DNA of 64,000 nucleotides from Bacteroidetes bacterium GWC2_46_850 (GTDB taxonomy: Bacteria; Bacteroidota; Bacteroidia; Bacteroidales; Dysgonomonadaceae): positions 124,001 to 188,000 of the forward strand of contig MENQ01000012.1 in assembly GCA_001768325.1 (NCBI GenBank), in the 5' to 3' direction. Position numbers and translations under genes: made by a program. The notes below the pieces were generated by a model that ran no database searches, was not told where the DNA came from, and saw nothing but the letters and a program-made list of their open reading frames with translations. Shown in pieces: positions 1-9,320 of the stretch (its first letter is position 1; each line of letters begins with the position of its first letter).

Positions 1-2
1 AA

Positions 3-1034
3 TATATTATGGACGGCAATATGGGACTGCGCTTTTCGCCGCTTCACGCTTCCCGCATTCTTCAATTAAGCTCACTCGACCTGGCACTACGCGATACGCA
101 GACGCAGTTTTTTGCGCTCGACCTGGATTCTGTCTCCAAAGACTTTACCATCGACGACGGCTTTAACCTGTTAAAGTTGCGGTTGAGGGAAGCCGAAAAG
201 CAGGGCCCGCTTCGTTATGTGGCTTCTACCTATGATCCCGAAGATCAGGTGATCCGTGACGGTTTCTATGAGGGTGGTCGAAAAATTATTTCTTTCGCCA
301 ACATCCTGCAACACGATATGTTCCCGCTTGCCGAGGTACTGGATAAATTGTTGAAAGCAGGACAAAAAGAGATGGGTCGTCCGGTAGAGATTGAGTTTGC
401 CGTAGATATCAGTGATGCACAGTTTGGTTCATTCTACGTCCTGCAAATCAGGCCCATTGTCGACAGCAAAGAGGTAGTTCATGAAACTCTGGAAGAAATA
501 GCGTTGAACAAGACAGTACTCTTCTCACGAAATGCACTTGGAAACGGCATATCGAATGATGTATATGATGTAGTTTACGTAAAATCATCTGCTTTCAATG
601 CTGCCATGAACCCGGTTATAGCCCGCGAGATTGAAAACCTGAACAAGGAGTTTTTGGCAGCAGGTACCAATTACGTCCTTGTTGGTCCTGGTCGCTGGGG
701 ATCCTCCGATCCCTGGCTGGGCATCCCGGTAAAATGGCCGCACATCTCACAGGCACGGGTGATTGTGGAGTCGGGAATGGAAAACTATCGTATTGAGCCA
801 AGTCAGGGTACCCATTTTTTTCAAAATCTCACTTCTTTCGGAGTAGGTTATTTTACAATAAATCCCTTTCTGGAAAACGACGGTTTTTTTGATGAAACAT
901 TTTTAGATCAACAGCCCGCTGTATATGAGACGGATTATATACGTCAGATACATTTTAGCCAACCCATGTGCATCAAAATAAATGGCAAAAAAAGAATGGG
1001 CGTTGTGCTAAAACCATCGGATACGATCTCCTGA
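3..1034 (+). CDS. PEP/pyruvate-binding domain protein, C-terminal part (partial at left edge)
   Basis: The reading frame is open to the left edge of the window, so this is the 3' part of a longer gene; the first ATG at position 9 is internal, not a start. The visible 340 or so residues contain LQIRP, the motif that closes the ATP-grasp domain of PEP synthase and pyruvate phosphate dikinase, followed by a region with GPGRWGSSDPW seen in long Bacteroidota proteins annotated as putative PEP synthases. No PEP-utilising swivelling-histidine domain is present in the visible part, so it may be a non-canonical relative rather than a true PpsA. Family placement is from motif memory; the exact reaction is not established. 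Confidence 0.6.
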   Translation, partial: YIMDGNMGLRFSPLHASRILQLSSLDLALRDTQTQFFALDLDSVSKDFTIDDGFNLLKLRLREAEKQGPLRYVASTYDPEDQVIRDGFYEGGRKIISFANILQHDMFPLAEVLDKLLKAGQKEMGRPVEIEFAVDISDAQFGSFYVLQIRPIVDSKEVVHETLEEIALNKTVLFSRNALGNGISNDVYDVVYVKSSAFNAAMNPVIAREIENLNKEFLAAGTNYVLVGPGRWGSSDPWLGIPVKWPHISQARVIVESGMENYRIEPSQGTHFFQNLTSFGVGYFTINPFLENDGFFDETFLDQQPAVYETDYIRQIHFSQPMCIKINGKKRMGVVLKPSDTIS

Positions 1035-1159
1035 AATTTTGTTATGGATGGTTAAATGTTGGGGTTGCATGCAGCATTTTCTCTCTTTTCATCGTCTGGT
1101 ATCTTGAGAACTCGAGAACTCAAAACCACAAATGAATTATTTATTATTAAAAGAACAAC

Positions 1160-1486
1160 ATGATGAAAAGAGCGAGTTATTTGTTTACCGCCCTGTGTCT
1201 GGGTGCGATACTGATCGCATGTGACAAGGACGATAATGAAAAAGCTAAATTGACATTCAGCAAAAATAAAGTGGAAGTATCCGTAAACGAGAGCGATACC
1301 ATCACGGTGAGTGGTGGGGTAACTCCTTACACGGTATTGGAAGGTGACAAGACAATTGCCGTTGCCACAGTTACCAGTGCCAAAACTAAAATTGCCGTCA
1401 AAGGCCTGAAGAAGGGTAACACCACAGTGAAGGTTACCGATAAAAACGGGGTGAATGCCACACTTCCTGTGACTGTAGCCGAATAA
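1160..1486 (+). CDS. Small lipoprotein with one bacterial Ig-like (BIG2-type) domain
   Basis: A 108-residue protein. It begins with a lipoprotein signal whose lipobox ends ILIAC, giving lipidation at Cys21; the next residues DKDD are acidic, as in surface-exported Bacteroidota lipoproteins. The remaining 80 or so residues are a single Ig-like domain with repeated Thr/Val strands and the pattern LKKGNTTVKVTDKNG typical of BIG2 domains. The predicted location is the outer membrane. Two ATGs are adjacent (1160 and 1163); either could start. It is followed closely by a strong hairpin terminator, so it is probably expressed as its own unit. Ligand or partner is unknown. Confidence 0.75.
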   Translation: MMKRASYLFTALCLGAILIACDKDDNEKAKLTFSKNKVEVSVNESDTITVSGGVTPYTVLEGDKTIAVATVTSAKTKIAVKGLKKGNTTVKVTDKNGVNATLPVTVAE

Positions 1487-1506
1487 CCGTATTGGTTCTA
1501 TTCTTT

Positions 1507-1553
1507 AACGGTATCACCCGACTGTTGCGCGGCAGAGGGTGATACCGTTTTTT
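1507..1553 (+). terminator. Rho-independent terminator after the Ig-like lipoprotein
   Basis: A perfect 13-bp inverted repeat (1507-1519 with 1537-1549), loop of 17 nt, followed by a T run ending at 1553. It lies 20 nt after the lipoprotein stop. Confidence 0.85.
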
Positions 1554-1614
1554 AAAACAAAACAGCCATCCTGATGTTAAATGAATAGGAAAAATAACGA
1601 AAACAAAACCGGAA

Positions 1615-4600
1615 ATGACAAAATTACCACTGACCCTCCTCCTTTTTTTCTGTGCCCTCGGATTATTTTCTCAAAATAGACCCATAATGAATCACGACGC
1701 TTACCTGAATGACTGGAAAAAAGTGACTGAGTTCGAGCAAAAATCACTTCCACGTTCCGCAGCCGGGATCGTCGACCAGATACTGCACAGGGCAATACAG
1801 GAGAAAAATGGCCCACAGGTGATCAAAGCGCTGATTCATCAGGGGAAATATGATCTGGCACTGGATATGCAAAACGATACGCTTATCTTCCGGAACCTGG
1901 ATGAGATGGCGAAGAAGAGCACCGATGTGGTGGAGCAGTCGGTACTCCATTCCATGCTGGGTGAACTGTATCTGCAATACTACAGCAGAGACCGGTGGAC
2001 CATTGATCGACGTACGGAACTGGGTGATTTTGTACCGTCCGACATGAAAGAATGGACGAGGGAAATCTTTTATCGTAAGGTGACGGAACACCTGAACGCC
2101 TCGCTCGTTTCCGAAAATGAACTTTTAAATGCCGACGTGGTATCCTTCGCAGCGGTGGTGGAAACGGGAAAGGACTCCCGCATCTTTTATCCCACGATGT
2201 ATGATTTTCTGGCAAATCGTGCCATTGAGATATTCAGACAGATAGAGACGGATGAGGATCTACGCCGCACACTCACCCGCAAAAATATTACACCCTCTTC
2301 GTTATTTTCTCCTGCGGATGAGTTTGTGTCCATCTCGTTCAATCCGCAGCCATCGGAATACAGATTGTGGACGCTTGAAACTTACCGGCAACTGATGGCT
2401 TCCCTGCTCAAAAGAGAGATGCAGCAATCGGTATTGTTGACAGAGCTGGATAAACTCGATTATTTGTCGGTATTACACGCAGTCTATACAACCCGGGCTC
2501 TGCCCTCTCTGCAACAATTACAGGATAAATGGAAGGGAAATGAGATATCAGTCGAGATCATTGATAAAACGGCTGAATTGTACCAGCGCCGTATTTGGGA
2601 AATGCCAGACAGCGACAGCCTCCAACGTGTGGAAAAAACCCGGGAACTGTATGATCTGTTGCGAACCGGCATCGGCAGATATCCGGAATACCGGCGGGTA
2701 TCGATACTGGAGAACCGCCTTCAGCAGCTGACACAACCTCAGTATTCGGTTTCAGGGAAAAAGACATTTCCGGTAAAAGGAACTAAAAGGCTGAAGGTCA
2801 CATTTAAAAATCTTGTATCACTCAATGCGAAGTTATATAAGATAGGTTCTTCGGCAGACGTATTGATGGCTCAATATGGGGACGGTCGTACGATGGATAA
2901 TAAAAGAACCTTTCTGGAAAATATTCCGGTTCCTTTGCCCGATATGGCCGAATACCTGCAGGGCGATACCCTCATTGAGGTGTTCGTTGACGCTCCCGGG
3001 GTTTACCAGCTCACGTTTGACGCATCACCCGAAGCATCAGAAAACAATCGTTCCGATTATTATTTTGCCGTTTCCGACCTTTCTGTTTTTACCCGCTCTT
3101 CTGCAAAAGATCGATATGACTTCTTTGTGGTAAACAGGGTTACGGGCGAACCGGTGAAAGGCGCGAAAATAAATATATACAAACTGCCGGGCAACTGGCG
3201 CAATTCCACGCTTACTGCGGTGGAGACCCTTTCTGCCGATAAACAGGGGATGGCTGTCTACCGGAAAGAGATCCCCAACCAGGATGTTTTTTATCATGCC
3301 GTTGCAGGGAAAGACAGCGGTTCGTTGCTAAGCCGGCTTCCTTATGCGTATTACGACTACTCCGACAGTGATCCCGCCGGACAGGAAACTGCGACAATCT
3401 TTACTGACCGGAGCCTCTACCGGCCCGGACAAACCCTCTTTTTCAAGGCCATATTAACCCGCACGACTGCAGATGAAAGCGTTGTTGTGACGGATAAAGC
3501 GGTAGACTTTGTATTGCGGGATGCCAACAGCCGGGAAATTTCGAAGCAGACGTTGGTGACCGGCGAATATGGATCGGTATCGGGAGAATTTTCGTTGCCG
3601 CAAGGCCTCCTTCCGGGAAATTTTACCATAGAAACAGCAGCGGGAAGTGTGGGTTTTCATGTGGAAGAATATAAACGGCCCTCATTTGAAGTGACTTTTG
3701 AAAAGATAGAGCAGACCTACAAGTTCGGCGAAGCGGTCACCCTGAAGGGCAAAGCACAAAACTTTTCGGGCATTGCACTGCAACATACGGAGGCAGACTG
3801 GCGCATCACCCGGCAGCAACCCTGGTGGTGGCGATGGGGTGGCACACCGGAACATTTCTCGGAGGGCGTGGTCACTACCGACGAGAATGGGGCATTTGAG
3901 ATCACCTTCACGCCCACAAAACCCGATGAGCAACATTCGCTCAAATCCATGTTCTCATTTGTGGTGGAGGTTTCCGTGACCGATCTGAACGGGGAGACAC
4001 AGACGGGAACCTACACCGTGACGGTGGGCGATCTCTCCATGACACTGGAGACAAATATTCCGGCACGACTGGAGAAAGAGAGTGACCGGCAAATCACAAT
4101 TTCCGCTAAAAATACCGACGGCGCAGATATTGCGGCCAAGGGAACCTATCAACTTTACTCAATAAAGGAGAATGACTCCATCGACCGGATTGTGCTTGAA
4201 GGCGATTTTGTGACAGGGCAGCAACCCGACCTTCAAAAGAGACTAAACAGGTTGTCTTCCGGAAAATACCGGATCAGGCTGCTGGCTGAAGACGATCGGG
4301 AAAATCAGGTTGAGGCAGAGAAGGATTTTGTGCTCTATTCCTTTACGGATAAACGTCCCCCCATCAAAACCAATGAGTGGCTCATAGAAAAGAAGACTTC
4401 CTTCTCTCCCGGTAAGCAAGCGGAGGTGATCCTGGGTGCGTCGGATCAGATTCATGTTTTGTATGAACTGTGGCAGGAAAACAGCCTGCTGGAAAGAAAA
4501 TGGATAAAGCTGAAAAACGAAAACCGCCTTTTCATCATCCCCTATAACAGCCAATACAAGGAGGGCGTTACCTTGATGCTTACTTACGTGAAGGAAGAGC

Positions 4601-7500
4601 AATTCTTCGCTCACAAAGTAGAGATACGCCCGGAAAAAGAGAATAAGACGTTGAAAGTAACACTCGATATATTTCGTGATAAGATTCGTCCCGGAGCCAA
4701 AGAGGAGTGGCAGATAACGGTTACCGATGCCAAAGGCAATCCGTCGATGGCAGAAGTACTGGCTTCGATGTACGATTTTTCATTGGACCGGATTTATCCG
4801 TCACAACCCTGGAACCTTACGCTCTTCCCGTACAACCGGTATCGCTCCATGATGGAACTGCGCAGTGATCAGTCTTTCAATCCCGGGATGGCGTCGGGAA
4901 ACTTTCTTATTCCAGTGAAAGATGAGACTCCTTTCTTGTCCGACCGTTTCAACTGGCATGGATTTTCTTTGTATAATAACAGGATGATGCTGAGAGGAGG
5001 ACAGCTGAATGAAAGCGTGGTTGTAGGATACGCACAGCCCAAACAGCAGAATGGGGTGGTGACTTCCGAAATGTCACTTGATATGGCCATGGAGGAAGAG
5101 AACGAGATAATCGGCCGTGATGCAAATGGCGTACCTCCATCGCCGTCGCTCATGGAAGCGGATGCGCCTCCCTCCATCCGCCAGAACTTTTCCGAGACAG
5201 CCTTATTCTATCCCCGTCTCAAAACAAATGAAAAGGGAGAGACTCAGATTGCCTTCACCGTGCCCGAAAGCAATACCAAATGGCGTTTCAGGGTGCTGGC
5301 ACACGATAAAAACCTGAAAAGCGGAACCGCAGAGGCGTTTACCGTGTCACAAAAAGAACTGATGGTCACTCCCAATATGCCGCGCTTCCTGCGTCAAGGA
5401 GACAGAACGGCCATCTCCACCAAAATTTCCAACCTTTCAGATAGCACCCAAACCGGAAAAGTGATGCTGGAATTTTTCAATCCGGCCACAGATGAGGTGT
5501 TGGATAATATTTCAGTGCCCAACCCGATGAAGGAATTCTCACTGGCCAAAGGAGCCTCTTCCGATGCATCCTGGATATTTGATGTTCCTTCGGGTAGCGA
5601 TCTGCTTGGCGTGCGCATCGTGGCACGTACTGCACAATTCAGCGACGGTGAACAGCATGCGCTGGCTGTACTGCCTAACCGGATGCTGGTAACCGAAAGC
5701 ATGCGACTCGACGTGAACGGGAACCAGTCGAAGACATTTACGATGGACCGCCTGCTAAACAACCCGTCGGAATCAGCCCGTGATTACCGTCTTACGCTTG
5801 AGTTTGCCTCCAACCCGACATGGTACGCTCTACAGGCTCTGCCTGTGCTGGGAGAACCGGTGAGTGACAATGCGGTATCCTGGTTTGCTTCTTTTTATGC
5901 CAACACGCTGGGCGCGCACATTGGTAAAGCATATCCCAAGGTTACTGCCATGATCGAAGCCTGGAAAAAACAGGACGGAAGCAAAGAGACGCTTCTCTCC
6001 AATCTGGAGAAAAACCAGGAACTGAAAAATATCCTGCTGGAAGAGACCCCCTGGGTACTTGAAGCAGGCACCGAAGCAGAACAAAAAGAAAAATTGTCCC
6101 TGCTTTTCGACCTGAACCGAAGCGACAACCTTACCCGTACTGCCCTTGGCCGTTTGCAGGAGCTGCAGACCAACCAGGGTGGCTGGAGCTGGTTCAAAGG
6201 TTTCAGCCCCGGTGTCGGCATCACACACTATATTTTGTATGGTTTCAGCCAGCTGAGAGAACTGAATGCAGCGGAGTTTACCGGTGAAACGCTCGCCATG
6301 CAGTCGCGGGCAATCGGTTTTATCGATGCGGAAGCCGTCCGTCGCTTCAATGAACTCAAAAGACTGAATAAGGACTGGAAGAATATCAAATCAATCTCCC
6401 TCGCCGACCTGGAGTATCTGTACGTCCGCAGTGCTTACGCACAATATCCGATGGATAAGGAAATAAAAGAGATGACTGCCTTCTACCGCTCCGTCGCAGA
6501 GAAGCACTGGACATCATACGGCCTTTATGAACGTGCACTCGTCGCACTGCTTTTGCAGCGGGAAGGTAAGAGCCGGGTGGTGCAGCAGATACTTAACTCA
6601 TTCCGTGAGCATGCATCCGTCTCGGAAGAAATGGGAATGTACTGGCTTAATAATCGAGCAAATGTGTTTATGTCGCAGTCGGCAGTTTCTGTCCACACCT
6701 TTATCATGGATGCTTTCCGTGCGGGAGGCGCCAAAGAGGGCGAGACGGACAATATGAAGCGCTGGCTGCTGAAACAAAAGCAAACGCAGATGTGGGAATC
6801 TACCCATGCCACCGCCGATGCAATCTATGCGTTGCTGAGTACCGGCGGCGACTGGTTTGCTACACAGGGAGAGACAGTTATTACAGTAGGTGACCGGCTT
6901 GTGGAGCCGGAGAGCCGTGAACCGGGTACCGGCTATTTCCGGAAAAGTTGGAGTGCGGGTGAGATTGTCCCCGAAATGGGCAAGGTCACGGTAACTCACC
7001 GGGGGAATGCTCCTGCCTGGGGTGCGTTATACCGTCAGTATTACGAGGCACTGGATAAAATCGGCAAGATCGATGCATCCCTCGACATAGAAAAACAATT
7101 GTTTGTAGAACAAACCGATAAATCAGGAACCCGACTGGTGCGCATTACCGAAGAGAATCCGCTCGGGGTGGGTGATAAGGTGGTGGTGCGACTGACGCTG
7201 CGTAGCGACCGTGATCTGGAGTTCGTACATCTGAAGGATATGCGGGCTGCCGCTTTGGAGCCGGCCAGTCAGCTCTCCGGCATTGCATGGCAAAACGGGC
7301 TGCTCTACTATCAAACATCAAAGGATGTCTCCACCAACTTCTATTTCGATCTGCTTCCCCGAGGAACCTATATCTTCGAATATGCAGTCTACGTAAATCG
7401 AGCCGGTAGCTATGCCAACGGCATCACGACGGTTCAGTGCATGTATGCACCTGAGTTCACTTCGCACACAGAAGGAATCAGAATTATTGTTAAACAATAA
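1615..7500 (+). CDS. Alpha-2-macroglobulin family protein, thioester-free
   Basis: A very large exported protein of 1961 residues. A signal peptide covers about residues 1-20. The MG2 signature TDRSLYRPGQTL lies near residue 600, and the A2M central region with FYPRLKTNEKGETQI followed by WRFRVLAHD lies near 1195-1240. A helical TED-like domain with NQGGWSWFKG is near 1520. The usual thioester CxEQ motif is absent: the matching stretch reads LGEPVSDNAVSWFASFY. Bacterial alpha-2-macroglobulins are thought to trap proteases in the periplasm; without the thioester covalent capture is not expected. No penicillin-binding protein 1C gene lies beside it, unlike the classic pbpC/A2M pair. DUF1573 follows after 70 nt. 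Confidence 0.9.
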   Translation: MTKLPLTLLLFFCALGLFSQNRPIMNHDAYLNDWKKVTEFEQKSLPRSAAGIVDQILHRAIQEKNGPQVIKALIHQGKYDLALDMQNDTLIFRNLDEMAKKSTDVVEQSVLHSMLGELYLQYYSRDRWTIDRRTELGDFVPSDMKEWTREIFYRKVTEHLNASLVSENELLNADVVSFAAVVETGKDSRIFYPTMYDFLANRAIEIFRQIETDEDLRRTLTRKNITPSSLFSPADEFVSISFNPQPSEYRLWTLETYRQLMASLLKREMQQSVLLTELDKLDYLSVLHAVYTTRALPSLQQLQDKWKGNEISVEIIDKTAELYQRRIWEMPDSDSLQRVEKTRELYDLLRTGIGRYPEYRRVSILENRLQQLTQPQYSVSGKKTFPVKGTKRLKVTFKNLVSLNAKLYKIGSSADVLMAQYGDGRTMDNKRTFLENIPVPLPDMAEYLQGDTLIEVFVDAPGVYQLTFDASPEASENNRSDYYFAVSDLSVFTRSSAKDRYDFFVVNRVTGEPVKGAKINIYKLPGNWRNSTLTAVETLSADKQGMAVYRKEIPNQDVFYHAVAGKDSGSLLSRLPYAYYDYSDSDPAGQETATIFTDRSLYRPGQTLFFKAILTRTTADESVVVTDKAVDFVLRDANSREISKQTLVTGEYGSVSGEFSLPQGLLPGNFTIETAAGSVGFHVEEYKRPSFEVTFEKIEQTYKFGEAVTLKGKAQNFSGIALQHTEADWRITRQQPWWWRWGGTPEHFSEGVVTTDENGAFEITFTPTKPDEQHSLKSMFSFVVEVSVTDLNGETQTGTYTVTVGDLSMTLETNIPARLEKESDRQITISAKNTDGADIAAKGTYQLYSIKENDSIDRIVLEGDFVTGQQPDLQKRLNRLSSGKYRIRLLAEDDRENQVEAEKDFVLYSFTDKRPPIKTNEWLIEKKTSFSPGKQAEVILGASDQIHVLYELWQENSLLERKWIKLKNENRLFIIPYNSQYKEGVTLMLTYVKEEQFFAHKVEIRPEKENKTLKVTLDIFRDKIRPGAKEEWQITVTDAKGNPSMAEVLASMYDFSLDRIYPSQPWNLTLFPYNRYRSMMELRSDQSFNPGMASGNFLIPVKDETPFLSDRFNWHGFSLYNNRMMLRGGQLNESVVVGYAQPKQQNGVVTSEMSLDMAMEEENEIIGRDANGVPPSPSLMEADAPPSIRQNFSETALFYPRLKTNEKGETQIAFTVPESNTKWRFRVLAHDKNLKSGTAEAFTVSQKELMVTPNMPRFLRQGDRTAISTKISNLSDSTQTGKVMLEFFNPATDEVLDNISVPNPMKEFSLAKGASSDASWIFDVPSGSDLLGVRIVARTAQFSDGEQHALAVLPNRMLVTESMRLDVNGNQSKTFTMDRLLNNPSESARDYRLTLEFASNPTWYALQALPVLGEPVSDNAVSWFASFYANTLGAHIGKAYPKVTAMIEAWKKQDGSKETLLSNLEKNQELKNILLEETPWVLEAGTEAEQKEKLSLLFDLNRSDNLTRTALGRLQELQTNQGGWSWFKGFSPGVGITHYILYGFSQLRELNAAEFTGETLAMQSRAIGFIDAEAVRRFNELKRLNKDWKNIKSISLADLEYLYVRSAYAQYPMDKEIKEMTAFYRSVAEKHWTSYGLYERALVALLLQREGKSRVVQQILNSFREHASVSEEMGMYWLNNRANVFMSQSAVSVHTFIMDAFRAGGAKEGETDNMKRWLLKQKQTQMWESTHATADAIYALLSTGGDWFATQGETVITVGDRLVEPESREPGTGYFRKSWSAGEIVPEMGKVTVTHRGNAPAWGALYRQYYEALDKIGKIDASLDIEKQLFVEQTDKSGTRLVRITEENPLGVGDKVVVRLTLRSDRDLEFVHLKDMRAAALEPASQLSGIAWQNGLLYYQTSKDVSTNFYFDLLPRGTYIFEYAVYVNRAGSYANGITTVQCMYAPEFTSHTEGIRIIVKQ

Positions 7501-7521
7501 ACCGGAAAGAAACTTAATTGT

Positions 7522-7529
7522 TACTTTTG
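7522..7529 (+). promoter_or_regulatory. Bacteroidota -7 box (TACTTTTG) before the DUF1573 gene
   Basis: TACTTTTG fits the TAnnTTTG consensus and lies about 40 nt before the start codon. No clear TTTG -33 box is present at the usual 19-21 nt spacing, so strength is uncertain. Confidence 0.5.
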
Positions 7530-7570
7530 TGTCTTATGTAAATAAGATGGTTTAAATAACAGATATCACA

Positions 7571-7957
7571 ATGAAGAAATTAGGTTTTATCTTTCTGCTT
7601 AGCATGTTTGTAGGTGGTGCTGCTTTGGCACAACAGAAACCTGACATGGATTTTAAGCGCACAGAGCATAACTTCGGCACCATCAAGGAAGAGCTTGGTG
7701 CAGTTACCACCCAATTTGAGTTTACCAACACCGGTAAAAGTCCCCTGATCATACAACGTGTCTCAGCATCGTGCGGGTGTACCACACCGAGCTACACACG
7801 CGAACCGGTTTTGCCCGGCAAAAAGGGAACCATTTCCGCAAAATATTCCACGGTACGCCGTCCGGGTACCTTTAACAAGACCATTACCGTCTACACCAAT
7901 GTCCCCGATACGGTCTATGTGCTTACCATCAAAGGAAACGTAACGCCAAAACAATAG
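7571..7957 (+). CDS. DUF1573 domain-containing exported protein
   Basis: A 128-residue protein with a signal peptide (predicted cleavage after Ala20, motif AALA). The rest is one DUF1573 domain of the immunoglobulin/ASPM-SPD-2-Hydin-like fold. It is recognised by HNFGTI near the start, the cysteine motif SCGCTTP and the strand pattern PGKKGTISAKYS. Such proteins are abundant in Bacteroidota and are thought to be envelope or periplasmic, but the function is unknown. It is followed by a hairpin that also holds the promoter box of the next gene. Confidence 0.88.
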   Translation: MKKLGFIFLLSMFVGGAALAQQKPDMDFKRTEHNFGTIKEELGAVTTQFEFTNTGKSPLIIQRVSASCGCTTPSYTREPVLPGKKGTISAKYSTVRRPGTFNKTITVYTNVPDTVYVLTIKGNVTPKQ

Positions 7958-7981
7958 TGCTACCGTTATTCAATATATAAG

Positions 7982-8020
7982 CCGAATGAAGTATCTTTGT
8001 AAAAGCTTCATTCGGTTTTT
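7982..8020 (+). terminator. Terminator hairpin with a promoter box in its loop
   Basis: A perfect 10-bp stem (7982-7991 with 8006-8015) is followed by TTTTT at 8016-8020, a good Rho-independent terminator for the DUF1573 gene. The 14-nt loop begins with TATCTTTG (7992-7999), an exact TAnnTTTG -7 box, which would place transcription start near the end of the loop and drive meaB. Confidence 0.7.
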
Positions 8021-8037
8021 AATTTTATCAGCATACA

Positions 8038-9129
8038 ATGGAACATCCCGAAAATGACCCGAATTACAAAGGACTGAGTGTCAATAAAGGTGTAGCTCAA
8101 CCTCCCAGTGTGAACCCCTATCTGAAGAAAAAGATCCGGGCCGGTCATCATTCCGTATCTGAATATGTGGAAGGCATCCGGTCAGGAAACAGGGTAATCC
8201 TTAGTCAGGCGGTCACCCTGGTGGAGAGTTCACGTCCCGATCATCAGGAGAAGGCACAAGCCATCATCGAACAATGTATCCCATACTCCGGCAATTCCAT
8301 CCGTGTGGGTATTACCGGCGTTCCGGGAGCTGGGAAAAGCACCTCCATCGATACCTTTGGCATGCATCTGCTGAAAAAGGGACATAAGCTGGCAGTGCTG
8401 GCCATAGATCCGTCGAGTGAGCGTTCTCTGGGAAGCATCCTGGGCGATAAGACCCGCATGGAAAAACTATCGGTGGCGCAGGATGCTTTTATCCGTCCTT
8501 CACCGTCGGCAGGCTCACTGGGCGGTGTGGCAAGAAAAACAAGGGAGACCATCATACTCTGTGAAGCAGCGGGATTCGATTATGTTTTTATTGAGACGGT
8601 GGGTGTGGGACAGTCGGAGACTGCAGTGCATTCAATGGTCGATTTTTTTCTGCTCATTCAGCTTGCCGGTACCGGCGATGAGTTACAGGGAATAAAAAGG
8701 GGTATCATGGAGATGGCCGATGGCATTGTGATCAACAAGGCCGACGGAGATAATATCGACAAAGCGAAGATGGCACGTCGGCAACTGCGCAATGCCCTTC
8801 ATCTCTACCCGCTTCCGGAGTCGGGATGGACACCCGAGGTGCTGACTTATTCTGGTTATTATAACATTGGTATCGTAGAGATCTGGAATATGGTGGACCG
8901 GTATATCGACTTTGTGAAGAAGAATGGATATTTCGATCGCAAACGAAATGAACAGGCCAAGTACAGAATGTACGAAACAATTAATGAGCATCTTCGCAAC
9001 AGCTTCTATCATAATCCAGAGATTGCAGATCTGTTGATCCGACTCGAAGAAGATCTGCTTAAGTGCCGTAAAAGCTCTTACGCAGCTGCCAAGGAAGTAC
9101 TCGACCGATACGATGAATTGAAAAAATAA
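8038..9129 (+). CDS. meaB: Methylmalonyl-CoA mutase-associated GTPase MeaB
   Basis: A 363-residue cytoplasmic G3E-type GTPase that guards adenosylcobalamin loading and reactivation of methylmalonyl-CoA mutase. Walker A is GVPGAGKS at residues 94-101, then the family motif DPSSERSLGSILGDK. The switch region FIETVGVGQSE and the base-specificity motif NKAD also match. The length fits the MeaB/ArgK family. The mutase genes mutA/mutB are not in this window, so the partner lies elsewhere. The start codon follows directly after the promoter-bearing hairpin, giving a short leader of about 30 nt. The ArgK name is an older synonym; the arginine kinase role is not supported. Confidence 0.93.
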   Translation: MEHPENDPNYKGLSVNKGVAQPPSVNPYLKKKIRAGHHSVSEYVEGIRSGNRVILSQAVTLVESSRPDHQEKAQAIIEQCIPYSGNSIRVGITGVPGAGKSTSIDTFGMHLLKKGHKLAVLAIDPSSERSLGSILGDKTRMEKLSVAQDAFIRPSPSAGSLGGVARKTRETIILCEAAGFDYVFIETVGVGQSETAVHSMVDFFLLIQLAGTGDELQGIKRGIMEMADGIVINKADGDNIDKAKMARRQLRNALHLYPLPESGWTPEVLTYSGYYNIGIVEIWNMVDRYIDFVKKNGYFDRKRNEQAKYRMYETINEHLRNSFYHNPEIADLLIRLEEDLLKCRKSSYAAAKEVLDRYDELKK

Positions 9130-9171
9130 AAAAAAATCGCTTATTTGGATACAACGGTATCACTTTTTCCG

Positions 9172-9179
9172 TAATTTTG
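9172..9179 (+). promoter_or_regulatory. -7 box (TAATTTTG) of the tRNA-Glu gene
   Basis: TAATTTTG matches the TAnnTTTG consensus and ends 16 nt before the tRNA. A TTTG at 9144-9147 is the closest -33 candidate but at 24 nt it is wider than the usual spacing. Confidence 0.55.
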
Positions 9180-9195
9180 CACCATCCAATCAGAA

Positions 9196-9267
9196 GGCGC
9201 ATTCTTCTAACGGTTAGGAAAATTGTTTCTCAGGCAATGAATAGCGGTTCGATTCCGCTATGCGCTA
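9196..9267 (+). tRNA. tRNA-Glu (anticodon CUC)
   Basis: A full cloverleaf folds by hand. The acceptor stem is 9196-9202 with 9260-9266 (first pair G-U). The D arm is 9205-9208 with 9217-9220, with the TTCTAACGGTTAGGA pattern of glutamate tRNAs. The anticodon stem is 9222-9226 with 9234-9238 around the loop TTCTCAG, so the anticodon is CUC at 9229-9231, reading GAG. The T arm is 9243-9247 with 9255-9259 around TTCGATT. The discriminator is A9267. CCA is not encoded. Two wobble pairs (acceptor pair 1, anticodon stem pair 31-39) make it slightly irregular. Confidence 0.85.
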
Positions 9268-9273
9268 CAAAAA

Positions 9274-9306
9274 AAGCGAGGCTCAACGGCCTCGCTTCTA
9301 TTTTTT
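9274..9306. terminator. Bidirectional terminator between tRNA-Glu and yebC
   Basis: A perfect 9-bp stem (9274-9282 with 9289-9297), 6-nt loop. A T run at 9301-9306 serves the plus-strand tRNA and an A run just before the stem gives the T run for the minus-strand yebC. Confidence 0.85.
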
Positions 9307-9320
9307 AACAGAAACCGGGA

